The position numbers were made by a program, and so were the translations under genes. The notes under the pieces are model-generated. The model ran no database searches, was not told the DNA's origin, and was given only the letters and a program-made list of their open reading frames with translations. Shown in pieces: positions 17,161-25,530 of a stretch of 64,000 nt of DNA; the stretch's first letter is position 1; each line of letters starts with the position of its first letter. Source of the DNA: Streptosporangiaceae bacterium (GTDB lineage Bacteria; Actinomycetota; Actinomycetes; Streptosporangiales; Streptosporangiaceae); assembly GCA_025934375.1 (NCBI GenBank), contig JAICYD010000013.1:20244-84243 (forward strand). The letters run 5' to 3'.

Positions 17161-18189
17161 ATGTCTGCACCAGCCTACACAAGAGATCAGGCGGCTACTT
17201 TTGCGCTGCTTGACTTGACGCAGGGATCGGTGATAACCCAGGCGCTCTATGTCGCGGCCCGGCTTAGCATAGCCGACATCCTGAGCGACGGCCCGCTGGC
17301 GGCTGCCGAAATAGCGAAGAGAGCAGATGCCAACCCGGAAGCGGTATACCGCCTGCTGCGCCTGCTCTCCGGCTACTCGGTATTCGCCGAGGGCGAGGAC
17401 GGCCGGTTCGGGCTGACGCCGATGGCCAGCGCCCTGCGTGACGATGCGCCGGATTCCATGCGCGGCATAGCGTTGCTCATGGGGCACCCGCTGTTCCGTG
17501 AAGACTGGGGACACCTGCTCACCTCGGTGCGGACCGGCGAGCCGAGCCTGCCCACGCTGCGCGGCATGGGGGCCTTCGAGTTCCTCATGGCGAACCCCGA
17601 ATACAGGATCGCGTTCTTCCAGGGAATGGGCAACCTTTCCGCTCCGGAGACCGACCCCGTGGTCGCGGCGTATGACTTCTCCAGGTTCCGCACGATTGTC
17701 GACCTCGGCGGCGGGCGCGGCGCCCTTCTCGCGGGTATCCTCAACCGGGCCAACGCCTCGACGGGAATCCTGTTTGACCATCCGCAAGCGACGGCCGACG
17801 CCGCCGACGTCATCAAGGCAGCAGGGGTGGCCGGCCGCTGCACGATCGAGAACGGCTCATATTTCGAAACCGTGCCCGCCGGCGCCGACGCCTATCTGCT
17901 CAAGCACACGCTGCATGACTTCAGCGAGCCGCAGATCCGCGCCGTCCTCAAGAATGTCCGTAACGCAATCAATCCCAGCGGTGCGCTCTTCGTGATCGAG
18001 TACGTGCTCCCCGAAGGCAATGAGCGTCATATCGGAAACATCATCGACATGTGGCTCCTGCTAATGCTGGGCGCTAAGGAGCGTACCCGGCAGCAGTACG
18101 CCGACCTCCTTGCCAGTGAGGGATTCAGGCTAACCAGCATCATCCCGACCACGTCGCCGGTGTCGATTATCCAGGCCGAGCCCGTATGA
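17161..18189 (+). CDS. O-methyltransferase-fold protein (DmpM/acetylserotonin OMT type)
   Basis: ATG at 17161 follows AGGAGGG. The 342-residue protein has an N-terminal winged-helix dimerisation domain (ALYVAARLSIADILSDGPL) and a SAM-binding Rossmann domain with VDLGGGRGALLAGIL (about residue 180) and LLKHTLHDFSEPQ, the usual catalytic-region His. Ordinary members O-methylate phenols of polyketides. AlpH of kinamycin biosynthesis belongs to this fold and instead couples glutamylhydrazine to the polyketide without methyl transfer, which makes this gene notable in a hydrazine-type cluster. Which reaction it performs is open. It heads a plus-strand run with the antiporter and the ScyD-like gene. 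Confidence 0.85.
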   Translation: MSAPAYTRDQAATFALLDLTQGSVITQALYVAARLSIADILSDGPLAAAEIAKRADANPEAVYRLLRLLSGYSVFAEGEDGRFGLTPMASALRDDAPDSMRGIALLMGHPLFREDWGHLLTSVRTGEPSLPTLRGMGAFEFLMANPEYRIAFFQGMGNLSAPETDPVVAAYDFSRFRTIVDLGGGRGALLAGILNRANASTGILFDHPQATADAADVIKAAGVAGRCTIENGSYFETVPAGADAYLLKHTLHDFSEPQIRAVLKNVRNAINPSGALFVIEYVLPEGNERHIGNIIDMWLLLMLGAKERTRQQYADLLASEGFRLTSIIPTTSPVSIIQAEPV

Positions 18190-18216
18190 CGGGCATCGCG
18201 CCCAGGAGCCCCGGAA

Positions 18217-19479
18217 ATGGATAACCTGATCGCCGTCGTGACCGGCGACGCCGCGCTCGTGCTGATCGTGTCGTCGCTGTTCGGCGCGGCCGCCAGGCGG
18301 CTCGGGCAGCCCGCGGTCATCGGCCAGATCCTGGCCGGGATCCTGCTTGGGCCCAGCCTGCTCGGCCACCTGCCCGGTCACCTCAGCAGCCGGCTGTTCC
18401 CGCATGCGGCGCTGCCCTACCTGAGCGTGATATCCCAGGTCGCCGTGGCGCTGTTCATGTTTGGCGTCGGATATGAGCTCAGCAGGAAGTCGCTGCGCCA
18501 CGGCTACCGGGCGGCGGCGCTGGTGGCCGCGGGGGCGCTAGTGGTTCCCATGCTGCTCGGCTCGGGATCGGTGCTGGCCTTCCGATCGGCCTACGCCAGC
18601 CTTGGCCAGTCCGATTTCGGCCACTCCCTGGTCCTGTTCATAGGGGTCGCCACGTCCATCACCGCGCTGCCGGTCCTGGCTGCGATCATGCGGGAGCGCG
18701 GCCTTTCCGGGACCACGGCCGGCGCGACGGCCACTACCGCGGCCGGGATCATGGACGTGGCGGCGTGGATCACGCTGGCCGCGTCACTGGCCGGCACGGC
18801 GAACAGCCCGCACCGGTCGTGGCCGGTCGTGCTCGTGCTGGTCACCGGATTCGCTGTGGTCATGCTGCTCGGCGTCCGGCCGGCGCTGCGCTGGTGGATC
18901 CGCCGCCCGGGAGCCGTGCTCGCGAACCAGGTCCCCGTCGCGCTGGCCCTCACCCTTGGCAGTGCCTGGGTGACGGCATCGCTTGGCCTGCACCCGGTGT
19001 TCGGCGGGCTACTGGCCGGTCTCACGATGCCGGGCAGGGACGGCGGCGCCGATCCGGACGTGCTGCGCACCATGGAAGGCACCAGCAACGCGCTGCTGCC
19101 CTTGTTCTTCGTCGTCACCGGCCTGTCGGTCAACGTGAGCCAGCTGAGCGGCTCCGCCTTCGCCATGCTGGCGCTGCTGATGGCGATCGCGAGCATCGGC
19201 AAGCTGACCCCCGCGTACCTGGGGTCCCGCGCCGGTGGCCTCGACCACACCGACGCGGCCACCACGGCCGCGCTCGTCAACACCAGGGGCCTGACCGAGC
19301 TCATCGCCCTCAACGCCGGGCTCAGCTCGGGCCTGATCGGCCAGCGGCTGTTCAGCGTTCTGGTGCTGATGGCGGTGCTGACCACGGTGATGACCGCGCC
19401 CCTGCTCACCTTGATCCGCCCCCGCACGCAGACCGCGCCATCTGGTGACCGTCTATTCGAAGAGAAGGGTGCAGTATGA
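18217..19479 (+). CDS. Cation/proton antiporter (CPA2, KefB/NapA type)
   Basis: The 420-residue integral membrane protein has about 12 hydrophobic helices, with the family motifs GQPAVIGQILAGILLGPSLLG near the N terminus and LNTRGLTELIALN-like sequence (ALVNTRGLTELIAL) near residue 350. CPA2 proteins exchange Na+ or K+ for H+. Such antiporters occur in polyketide clusters, where they may export or protect against products that acidify or alkylate the cell. ATG at 18217 follows AGGAGCCCCGGAA; the stop overlaps the next gene as ATGA, so it is co-translated with the secreted protein downstream. Confidence 0.87.
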   Translation: MDNLIAVVTGDAALVLIVSSLFGAAARRLGQPAVIGQILAGILLGPSLLGHLPGHLSSRLFPHAALPYLSVISQVAVALFMFGVGYELSRKSLRHGYRAAALVAAGALVVPMLLGSGSVLAFRSAYASLGQSDFGHSLVLFIGVATSITALPVLAAIMRERGLSGTTAGATATTAAGIMDVAAWITLAASLAGTANSPHRSWPVVLVLVTGFAVVMLLGVRPALRWWIRRPGAVLANQVPVALALTLGSAWVTASLGLHPVFGGLLAGLTMPGRDGGADPDVLRTMEGTSNALLPLFFVVTGLSVNVSQLSGSAFAMLALLMAIASIGKLTPAYLGSRAGGLDHTDAATTAALVNTRGLTELIALNAGLSSGLIGQRLFSVLVLMAVLTTVMTAPLLTLIRPRTQTAPSGDRLFEEKGAV

Positions 19480-20636
19480 GCCAACGATTCAGGGCAAGGG
19501 CCGCGGTGGCGGCCGCGGGCGTCGCTGCTGGCGTCGTCACTTTGGGGCTGTCAGCGGCGGCCCCGGTCAGCGCCTCGACGCCGGGCGCGAGCACGCCCAC
19601 CGTGCGGGTGATAGCCAGCGGGCTGGACAATCCCAGGGCGATCACCGTCGGGCCGGGCGGCTTGTACGTCACCGAGGCGGGGAACGGCGGGAGTACCTGC
19701 ATAACGGTGTTCGGGTTTTCCCTGTGCGAGGGCCTGACCGCTTCGGTGGTGGTGGTGACCCCGTTCGGCACGCGGACGGTACTGTCCGGGCTGCCCTCCG
19801 CAGGAGGTGCCGACGGCACGGCGGGACCCGCCGCCGTGACGTTCGACAGGGGAAGGCTCGCGGTGCTCATGCAGGACTCGGCGGTGAATCCGGACGGCAC
19901 CACGGCGATACAGGGACCAGGGGCGGAGGCCTTCGGCAAGCTGCTGCTGGCGCGGCCGCTGGCCAGTTCGAGGGAATGGCATTTTGCTGCCGACGTCGCT
20001 GCCTTCGCGGCCGCCCACCCGCAGGACCCGGCAACCCTTGGCGGACTTCCCGGGCAGGAGACCGTCTACGATTCCGACCCGTATGACATCATCTCGTTCC
20101 ACGGCGGCTACGCGATCGCCGACGCCGCCGCCAACGACGTGGTGTGGCTCAGCTCGCAGGGCCGCCTGTCCGTGCTGGGCCGGCTGCCGACCACGCCGAT
20201 GCCGTTCAACGGCACGACGGTCGACGCGCAGGCGGTGCCGACCTCCCTGGCGGTCGGTCCTGACGGCGCGCTGTACGTCGGCACGCTGATCGGCGTCCCC
20301 AGCCTGCCCGGCACCGCGGCCGTCTACCGGCTGGTGCCAGGCCATGCGCCAACCGTCGCGGCGGGCGGGCTGACCGCGGTGACCAGCATCGCGTTCGATC
20401 ACCGAGGCGACTTGCTCGCCTTGGAGTTCAGCACCGGCGGGTTGCTGGCCCCGCCCGGCACCCCCGGGGCGCTGGTCCGGGTGAACCTGGCAGCCGGCAC
20501 GAGAGCGACGCTCCCGGTCAGCCTGCCGGAGCCGACCGGGCTTGCGGTAGGGCCCCGCGGCTCGGTTTACGTGGCCGCCAACGGCAACGCCGGCCCCGGG
20601 GCCGGCGAGGTGCTGAAGATCAGCGGACTGGGCTGA
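19476..20636 (+). CDS. Secreted ScyD/ScyE-type beta-propeller protein
   Basis: The 386-residue product begins with a Sec signal peptide (basic start, hydrophobic AAVAAAGVAAGVVTLGLSAAAPVSA, cleavage after ASA-like residues). The rest contains repeated propeller blades (LDNPRAITVGPGGLYVTEAG, PTSLAVGPDGALYVGTL, PTGLAVGPRGSVYVAANG), matching the ScyD/ScyE family named from scytonemin clusters. In actinomycetes these secreted proteins are common and of unknown role. Coupling to the antiporter by ATGA suggests an envelope function linked to export or resistance. A perfect 16-bp hairpin follows the stop. Confidence 0.8.
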   Translation: MSQRFRARAAVAAAGVAAGVVTLGLSAAAPVSASTPGASTPTVRVIASGLDNPRAITVGPGGLYVTEAGNGGSTCITVFGFSLCEGLTASVVVVTPFGTRTVLSGLPSAGGADGTAGPAAVTFDRGRLAVLMQDSAVNPDGTTAIQGPGAEAFGKLLLARPLASSREWHFAADVAAFAAAHPQDPATLGGLPGQETVYDSDPYDIISFHGGYAIADAAANDVVWLSSQGRLSVLGRLPTTPMPFNGTTVDAQAVPTSLAVGPDGALYVGTLIGVPSLPGTAAVYRLVPGHAPTVAAGGLTAVTSIAFDHRGDLLALEFSTGGLLAPPGTPGALVRVNLAAGTRATLPVSLPEPTGLAVGPRGSVYVAANGNAGPGAGEVLKISGLG

Positions 20637-20658
20637 GGCCCGGTACCGGCCAATCGCA

Positions 20659-20693
20659 GCAAGCGCCCGGCGGCGCCGCCGCCGGGCGCTTGC
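20659..20693. terminator. Perfect 16-bp GC hairpin terminator
   Basis: Arms 20659-20674 and 20678-20693 are perfect reverse complements with a 3-base loop. It sits between the convergent stops at 20636 and 20716 and probably ends both transcripts. Confidence 0.85.
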
Positions 20694-20715
20694 TCCTATT
20701 GGCCGCCGGAGGCGG

Positions 20716-21579
20716 TCAGTCCGCCAACTGGTCGAGAATGGTCAGGTCGGCTTCAGCGACATGGCCGGGGTTGTCGATGATGTCGATCGCGGCGATCTTG
20801 GCGCCGGTGATCGTGAACACGGTGAGCGTGATCGGCCTGCCCTGGGCGGCCGTGACCATGCCGAGGGCCCCGTCTATCAAGGCGGGCAAGGTGACCTGGG
20901 CGGATCGCGCGAAGCCGGACGAGCGTACCGCCACCGCCGCCGCACCGCGAATCACCTGGGCGCCGTTGGAGCGCACCACGACGTCTGGGTCGAGCGCCTT
21001 CAACAGCGCTTCGAAGTCGCCGTCGCGGGCAGCGGTGAGGAAGGCGTCGACGATTGACCGCTGCCGGCGCAACTCGGTGCCGAGGACGGGAGCCACGCCC
21101 CGGACCCGCCGGCGGGCGCGGCTGGCCAGCTGCCGGGAAGCAGTGGGCGAGCGCCCGACGATCGGCGCGATGTCGTCGAACGGGACGGCAAAAATGTCGT
21201 GCAGGACAAATGCGAGCCTTTCAGCGGGCAGTAGTGTTTGCAGGATTACCAGTAGCGCGGGGCCGATCGAGTCGGCGAGCAGCGCTTCTTGTTCGGGGTC
21301 GATACCGCCGGAGTCGTTCGCGGCTGATTCGGGCAGGTGTATCCCTATCGGCTTTTCCCGGCGCGACTGTAGCATGTCCAGGCACACCCGGGCGACAACC
21401 GTCGTCAGCCACCCGCCCAGGTTCTGGATGTTGCTGGAGTCGGAGCGGCTCAGCCGCAGCCAGGCTTCCTGAACGGCGTCCTCGGCCTCGCTGGGCGAGC
21501 CCAGCGTGTGGTAGGCGACCGCTCGCAGTCGGGTTCGGTGGGCCTCGAACAGATCCACGAGCTCAGCATTTTCATCCAT
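20716..21579 (-). CDS. ECF41-type sigma factor with SnoaL-like C-terminal domain (SigJ-like)
   Basis: The 287-residue protein has sigma region 2 (LVDLFEAHRTRLRAVAYHTLGSPSEAEDAVQEAWLR), region 4 (LLPAERLAFVLHDIFAVPFDDIAPIVGRSPTASRQLASRARRRV in outline, about 115-165) and an NTF2/SnoaL extension (185-280). ECF41 factors have this extension instead of a classical anti-sigma and are linked to COE genes (carboxymuconolactone decarboxylase, oxidoreductase or epimerase). Two CMD-like genes lie next door, fitting the group. The DGGGR- and NPDKL-type motifs of the extension appear only in altered form (VRSNGAQV, DNPGHV), so regulation may differ. A TGTCACA element upstream suggests autoregulation. Confidence 0.85.
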   Translation of the reverse strand: MDENAELVDLFEAHRTRLRAVAYHTLGSPSEAEDAVQEAWLRLSRSDSSNIQNLGGWLTTVVARVCLDMLQSRREKPIGIHLPESAANDSGGIDPEQEALLADSIGPALLVILQTLLPAERLAFVLHDIFAVPFDDIAPIVGRSPTASRQLASRARRRVRGVAPVLGTELRRQRSIVDAFLTAARDGDFEALLKALDPDVVVRSNGAQVIRGAAAVAVRSSGFARSAQVTLPALIDGALGMVTAAQGRPITLTVFTITGAKIAAIDIIDNPGHVAEADLTILDQLAD

Positions 21580-21616
21580 TGGTCACATTTCTCTTGTCGT
21601 GGTCCTTTATATGTGT

Positions 21617-21643
21617 GACTGACCAGACCCCGCCGATGTGACA
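21617..21643 (-). promoter_or_regulatory. Candidate ECF41 autoregulatory promoter
   Basis: On the minus strand TGTCACA (21643-21637) is followed after 16 bases by AGTC (21620-21617), then about 37 bases to the sigma gene start at 21579. ECF41 promoters are reported as TGTCACA with a CGTC -10 at this spacing, so only the first -10 base differs. Confidence 0.6.
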
Positions 21644-21777
21644 AGAAGGCCGATTTAGCATCCGGTGGAACGTGGCCTGCGGCGGGCCGCTGCTGCAGGT
21701 TACCCCCCGACGCTGCTGTGCGTGGATTTCGAGCGACATCTGGCCATGCCGCGAACGTGCCCTCAGGCCCGGGATGG

Positions 21778-21813
21778 CAATGCCCCCGCCGGGATGACCC
21801 GGCGGGGGCATTG
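21778..21813. terminator. Perfect 16-bp hairpin terminator of the CMD-hydrolase gene
   Basis: Arms 21778-21793 and 21798-21813 pair perfectly around ATGA. It lies 19 bases beyond the stop of the minus-strand gene at 21832, between that gene and the upstream region of the sigma factor. Confidence 0.85.
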
Positions 21814-21831
21814 CAGCGGGAGGCAGGACTG

Positions 21832-23043
21832 TCAGGATTTGAAGAAGTTGGTCAGCTGGTCCAGGACGTGTGCGCTGACCGTGCGGCCGGCGAAGCTGGC
21901 GGGAATGCTGTGGTGCTGCGCGCCGGGTACCGCGTCGGCCACGGTGAGCGAGTCCTTGTGCGACCGGTCATTCGCGTCCCGGTCGATCACCAGGGTAGGG
22001 ACGGCAATGCCGCGATAGCGGTCGGCCGATGACTCCTCGGAGACGGTGAGGTCGTACATGATCGTGGGCGCGACCGCCTCAAGGGCCTCCCAGAACAGGT
22101 CTCCGCGCGCGATCCGGAATTCGTCCGACACCGCGTCAGAGCCGTGGAACAAGGCGACTGCGTCCGCGTTGCGGCCCGCCTTGAGTAGCTCGCTGAGCTT
22201 GGGCCGCAGGTCCTCCTGGCCGTCCGCGCTGGCCAGCCTCGGCTCGCGCAGGACGAGCCTGCTGATCCCGGTGACGCCGGCCGCGGTGGCCTCCAGGGCA
22301 AGCACCGCGCCCGACAACATGCCGTAGACCCCGACATTCTCCCCGCCGGCCGCCTTTATGACGGCTTGCAGGTCCTCGAGCTCGCGCTCAACCGAGTACG
22401 GCGCGGTGTCTCCGCTGTCGCCCCGGCCCCGGCGATCGTAGGTGTAGACGGTGAAGTTCTCGGCGAGCAGCGAAGCGAACTTCATCGACGGGCCGTACGT
22501 GCGAGAGGACGTGGGACCGTCGACGATGACAACCGCGGGCCCTGTACCGCGGCTTTCCAGGGTAATGCGGGTGCCGTCGCGGGAATCCACTGTCTCGACG
22601 TTGACGATCTCGCCGGCCGGCTGACGGACGGAGATGTTGAGACGGTTCCATACCCCCATGACGGCGATGCAGACGAGCAGCGCCGCGAGCGACTTCTCGT
22701 CGTAGTGGCGGGCGGCTTCGTACCACACGTCGTCCGGGACGGGATCGCCCTGGCCGGCGATAGTGGTGACAGCGTCGGTCAGCGCCAGCGCCGCGCGTTC
22801 GGCATCGGTGAAGCATGGCGCGTCGCGCCAGGCCGCTACCGCCTGCATGCGCTCGTTGTCCTCGCCGAGCAGCCTGATGAAGTTGGGGTCCAGCCACCCG
22901 CTGACGACCCCCGCGCGCAGTTGCACCAAGCCCGTCGTGGTTATCGGCAGGCCACCCGACTGGATACCGACCCTGCCCAGCGCCTGAAGCGCTTCCACGG
23001 CACCGGGCAGCACCATCGCAGGGTTCCTCATCCGAGCCTGCAT
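21832..23043 (-). CDS. Carboxymuconolactone-decarboxylase-like domain fused to alpha/beta hydrolase, both active sites degenerate
   Basis: I start at ATG 23043 (MQARMRNPAM), which has GAGGT upstream and matches the start of the CMD gene at 23900; position 23058 is an alternative. Residues 1-130 form a CMD/AhpD-like domain, but the usual CxxC is absent (VQLRAGVVSGWLDPNF). Residues 140-400 are an alpha/beta hydrolase (YTYDRRGRGDSGDT, VPTLVIDRDAN, late His). The nucleophile elbow reads GMLSGA instead of GxSxG: the codon is TTG (Leu) where TCG (Ser) would be expected. Probably a non-catalytic or binding protein, likely an ECF41-associated COE gene. Confidence 0.8.
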   Translation of the reverse strand: MQARMRNPAMVLPGAVEALQALGRVGIQSGGLPITTTGLVQLRAGVVSGWLDPNFIRLLGEDNERMQAVAAWRDAPCFTDAERAALALTDAVTTIAGQGDPVPDDVWYEAARHYDEKSLAALLVCIAVMGVWNRLNISVRQPAGEIVNVETVDSRDGTRITLESRGTGPAVVIVDGPTSSRTYGPSMKFASLLAENFTVYTYDRRGRGDSGDTAPYSVERELEDLQAVIKAAGGENVGVYGMLSGAVLALEATAAGVTGISRLVLREPRLASADGQEDLRPKLSELLKAGRNADAVALFHGSDAVSDEFRIARGDLFWEALEAVAPTIMYDLTVSEESSADRYRGIAVPTLVIDRDANDRSHKDSLTVADAVPGAQHHSIPASFAGRTVSAHVLDQLTNFFKS

Positions 23044-23086
23044 TTTTCTACCTCGCATTTCCGTAACGTGGCGAATGCCATCGTTG

Positions 23087-23629
23087 CTAGGCAGGCAGCC
23101 TCGGGGCTGCCTGCTGGTCGCCGCCGTAGGGCTGGCTGTACCCGCGCGTCCCTATGAGCTTGTGATCGGGCGCGTACGTGCGGCTCACCACTTCCGCCGG
23201 ATCGTCTCCCAGGCCGGCGGCAACGATCTTCTCCACGTGCACCCGGATCATTTCCAGGGAGATCAGCTTTGCCCTGAGGGCGATCATCTCCGGTGGCATC
23301 TTCGGCGCACTCGGCGGGGTGGGGAGGGGATCGCTCGGCTTGCGGATCACGATCTCCGCCGCGCCGCGCAGGTGCAGGAACCGGGTTCGATAGGGCATGA
23401 GGGAAACGACGTCATCGACGACGAAGGACGCGCGGCCGAACCCCACGATGTTCTTGTATTTCTGGGACTTGGTCATCTCCCGGCCGATGATGTCAATGCT
23501 CTCGAACTCGGGATTGTACATGTAGTTGACGGGGATGACATGCGGATCGCCGCTCTTTGTGACAGTAGCGAGGCATCCGAGGCGATGCTGTTGCATGTAC
23601 TCGATCTCGTAGTCCGTGAAAATACCCAT
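23087..23629 (-). CDS. Pyridoxamine 5'-phosphate oxidase-fold (PPOX class, F420/FMN-dependent) protein
   Basis: The 180-residue protein contains the split-barrel features LGCLATVTKSGDPHVIPVNYMYNPE, IDIIGREMTKSQKYKNI and VDDVVSLMPYRTRFLHLRGAAEIV typical of PPOX-class proteins that use FMN or F420. ATG at 23629 follows AGGAGG at 11 bases. It lies 43 bp upstream of the CMD-hydrolase fusion in the same direction, so they may share a message. It could reduce an activated double bond of the cluster product or be a general F420 reductase; the sequence does not decide. The C-terminal extension (from about 150) is Gly/Gln/Ala-rich and likely flexible. Confidence 0.78.
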   Translation of the reverse strand: MGIFTDYEIEYMQQHRLGCLATVTKSGDPHVIPVNYMYNPEFESIDIIGREMTKSQKYKNIVGFGRASFVVDDVVSLMPYRTRFLHLRGAAEIVIRKPSDPLPTPPSAPKMPPEMIALRAKLISLEMIRVHVEKIVAAGLGDDPAEVVSRTYAPDHKLIGTRGYSQPYGGDQQAAPRLPA

Positions 23630-23899
23630 CTCGGCGGTCGCCTCCTAAATTATGAGCACGTGAATTTCGGCGCAGCCAGTCAGAACCTACTAGGGCAGAT
23701 TCGGCTGGTCAACGTCGCCGAGTGGCGGCGCCCGACGGGAACCGGGTCCTTCTGGTTCGACTGCGGAAACCGGGCAGTCGGTCGCTGGCGGGCTACCGGT
23801 GCAGTCGGGGTACACTGCCCACCGGGTGCATTCAATTCCCCGATCCGATCGCGTTTCTACGCGTTAATCCGGGTCTGCCGATCCTTAGGAGGGACCACG

Positions 23900-24346
23900 A
23901 TGCAAGCGCGCATGCAGCATCCTGAATCAATTTTCCCGGGCGCGGCACGGGCCATTGCCGACGTGAAGGCCGCTGTTGACAGGAGCAGGCTGTCCAGGAA
24001 GATGCGGAACCTCGCCCAGCTTCGGGTGAGCCAGATCAATGGCTCGAGCTCGTGTCTCCACGCGGCGGGCAACCAGGCGCGGAAGGCGGGTGAGACCGAC
24101 GTCCGGATGATTGCCTTGAACGCGTGGCGGGAATCGCCCTATTACACCGATGCAGAGCGCGCGGCGCTGGCGCTCACCGAGGCTGTCACCCGGCTCGAAG
24201 GGCCCGCACCGGTGCCCGAGGATGTGTGGCGGGACGCGAGCGAGCATTTCGACGAGCAGAGCCTGGCTGCCCTCCTGCTGACGATCGCTATCACCAACGC
24301 CACCAACCGGTTCAGCGTTGCCACCCGGCACGTGGCTGGCACCTGA
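23900..24346 (+). CDS. Carboxymuconolactone decarboxylase/AhpD-like protein with SxxC site
   Basis: ATG at 23900 follows an ideal AGGAGGG (23887-23893); upstream in-frame codons are rejected. The 148-residue protein is AhpD-like: MRNLAQLRVSQINGSSSCLHAAGNQARKAGE then WRESPYYTDAERAALALTEAVT and SLAALLLTIAITNATNRF. In AhpD-like peroxidase-linked proteins this segment reads CxxC; here the first cysteine is serine (SSSC), leaving one resolving-type Cys. It closely resembles the N-terminal domain of the fusion at 21832 (shared MQARMxxP start and ERAALALT block), so they are paralogues. It is a likely ECF41 target family member. Confidence 0.85.
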   Translation: MQARMQHPESIFPGAARAIADVKAAVDRSRLSRKMRNLAQLRVSQINGSSSCLHAAGNQARKAGETDVRMIALNAWRESPYYTDAERAALALTEAVTRLEGPAPVPEDVWRDASEHFDEQSLAALLLTIAITNATNRFSVATRHVAGT

Positions 24347-24535
24347 CCCAGGCAACGTTTCCGGTCTGGCGGGCTAAAGGGCCACATGACGCCGTTGCCA
24401 TTACCGCGGCGGCCTGGTCACGTTCGCCGGCTCTCCGTCGTCATGTAGACAGGGACCTAGCGGGGGTGGCGGCCGGCTCGCGCGTCTGCGGAGCCCGCGC
24501 TGCCGGCGGCTCGCACAGCATGAGAGGACGTTTCA

Positions 24536-25507
24536 ATGGCTCCGATCCTTGAGGCGCACGGGCTCACGAAACGGTTCGGTAAAACGCAGGCGCTGGACGG
24601 GCTGGACCTGGTGGCCCAGCCTGGCCGGGTGGTCGCGCTGCTCGGGCCTAACGGGGCCGGGAAGACCACGTTCGTCCGGGCGGTCGCCACCTTGCTGCGC
24701 CCGGACTCCGGGACGCTGTACGTCGACGGAATCGATGCCCTGCGCAAGCCGGCCCGGGTACGGCAGGTGATCGGCCTGGCGGGTCAGTTCGCGGCCGTTG
24801 AGGAGGCGATGACCGGCAGGGAGAACCTTGAGATGGTCGGCCGCCTGTTCGGGCTGCGCAGGAAGGAGTCCAAGGCGGCGGCGGTCAGGGTCCTGGACCT
24901 GATGCAGCTCACCGACGACGCCGACCGGCTTGTGCGCACCTACTCCGGCGGTATGCGCCGCCGCATCGACCTGGGCGTCAGCCTGGTCGGAACCCCCCGG
25001 CTGCTCCTGCTGGACGAGCCGTCGACAGGCCTGGATCCCGGCAGCCGCATCCAGCTCTGGGACACCATCAGGGGCCTGGTCGTCACCGGCACCGACATCC
25101 TGCTGACGACCCAGTACCTCGACGAAGCTGACCGGCTCGCCTCAGATGTCGTCATTATCGACCACGGCAAGGTGATCGCCTCAGGCACGCCCGCGGAGCT
25201 GAAGACCCTCGCCGGGGACGACATGATCGAGGTGCACGTCCACGACGCCGACCTCCTACCGGCGGTCTCCGGCGTGCTCGGCAGGATCGGTCATGACCTA
25301 CGGGTTGACGTCCCTACCCGTCGCGCCTTCGTGTCGGCGGACGACGGGAACACCCGGCTGATGGAGGCACTGCGGGTCCTTGACCAAGAGGGCATCGCCG
25401 TCGAGGACATCTCGTTGCGCCGCCCCACCCTGGACGAGGTCTTCCTCACCCTCACCGGCAAGCCCGCGCAGACCACCGACTCACCGGAACAGCCCGCCAG
25501 CGTCTGA
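24536..25507 (+). CDS. ABC transporter ATP-binding protein (DrrA type)
   Basis: This 323-residue ATPase has Walker A GPNGAGKTTFVR (about residue 40), the Q-loop GLAGQFAAVEEAMTG, signature YSGGMRRRIDLGVSLVG, Walker B LLLLDEPSTGLDP and the switch His in TTQYLDEADRLA. The C-terminal domain after 220 is that of DrrA-like drug exporters (daunorubicin resistance). GAGAGGACG precedes ATG 24536. The permease follows after 23 bp. Position next to the biosynthetic region suggests product export or self-resistance; DrrAB pairs are also common elsewhere in actinomycetes. Confidence 0.9.
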   Translation: MAPILEAHGLTKRFGKTQALDGLDLVAQPGRVVALLGPNGAGKTTFVRAVATLLRPDSGTLYVDGIDALRKPARVRQVIGLAGQFAAVEEAMTGRENLEMVGRLFGLRRKESKAAAVRVLDLMQLTDDADRLVRTYSGGMRRRIDLGVSLVGTPRLLLLDEPSTGLDPGSRIQLWDTIRGLVVTGTDILLTTQYLDEADRLASDVVIIDHGKVIASGTPAELKTLAGDDMIEVHVHDADLLPAVSGVLGRIGHDLRVDVPTRRAFVSADDGNTRLMEALRVLDQEGIAVEDISLRRPTLDEVFLTLTGKPAQTTDSPEQPASV

Positions 25508-25530
25508 CCAGCAGGCACAGAGGAGACATC

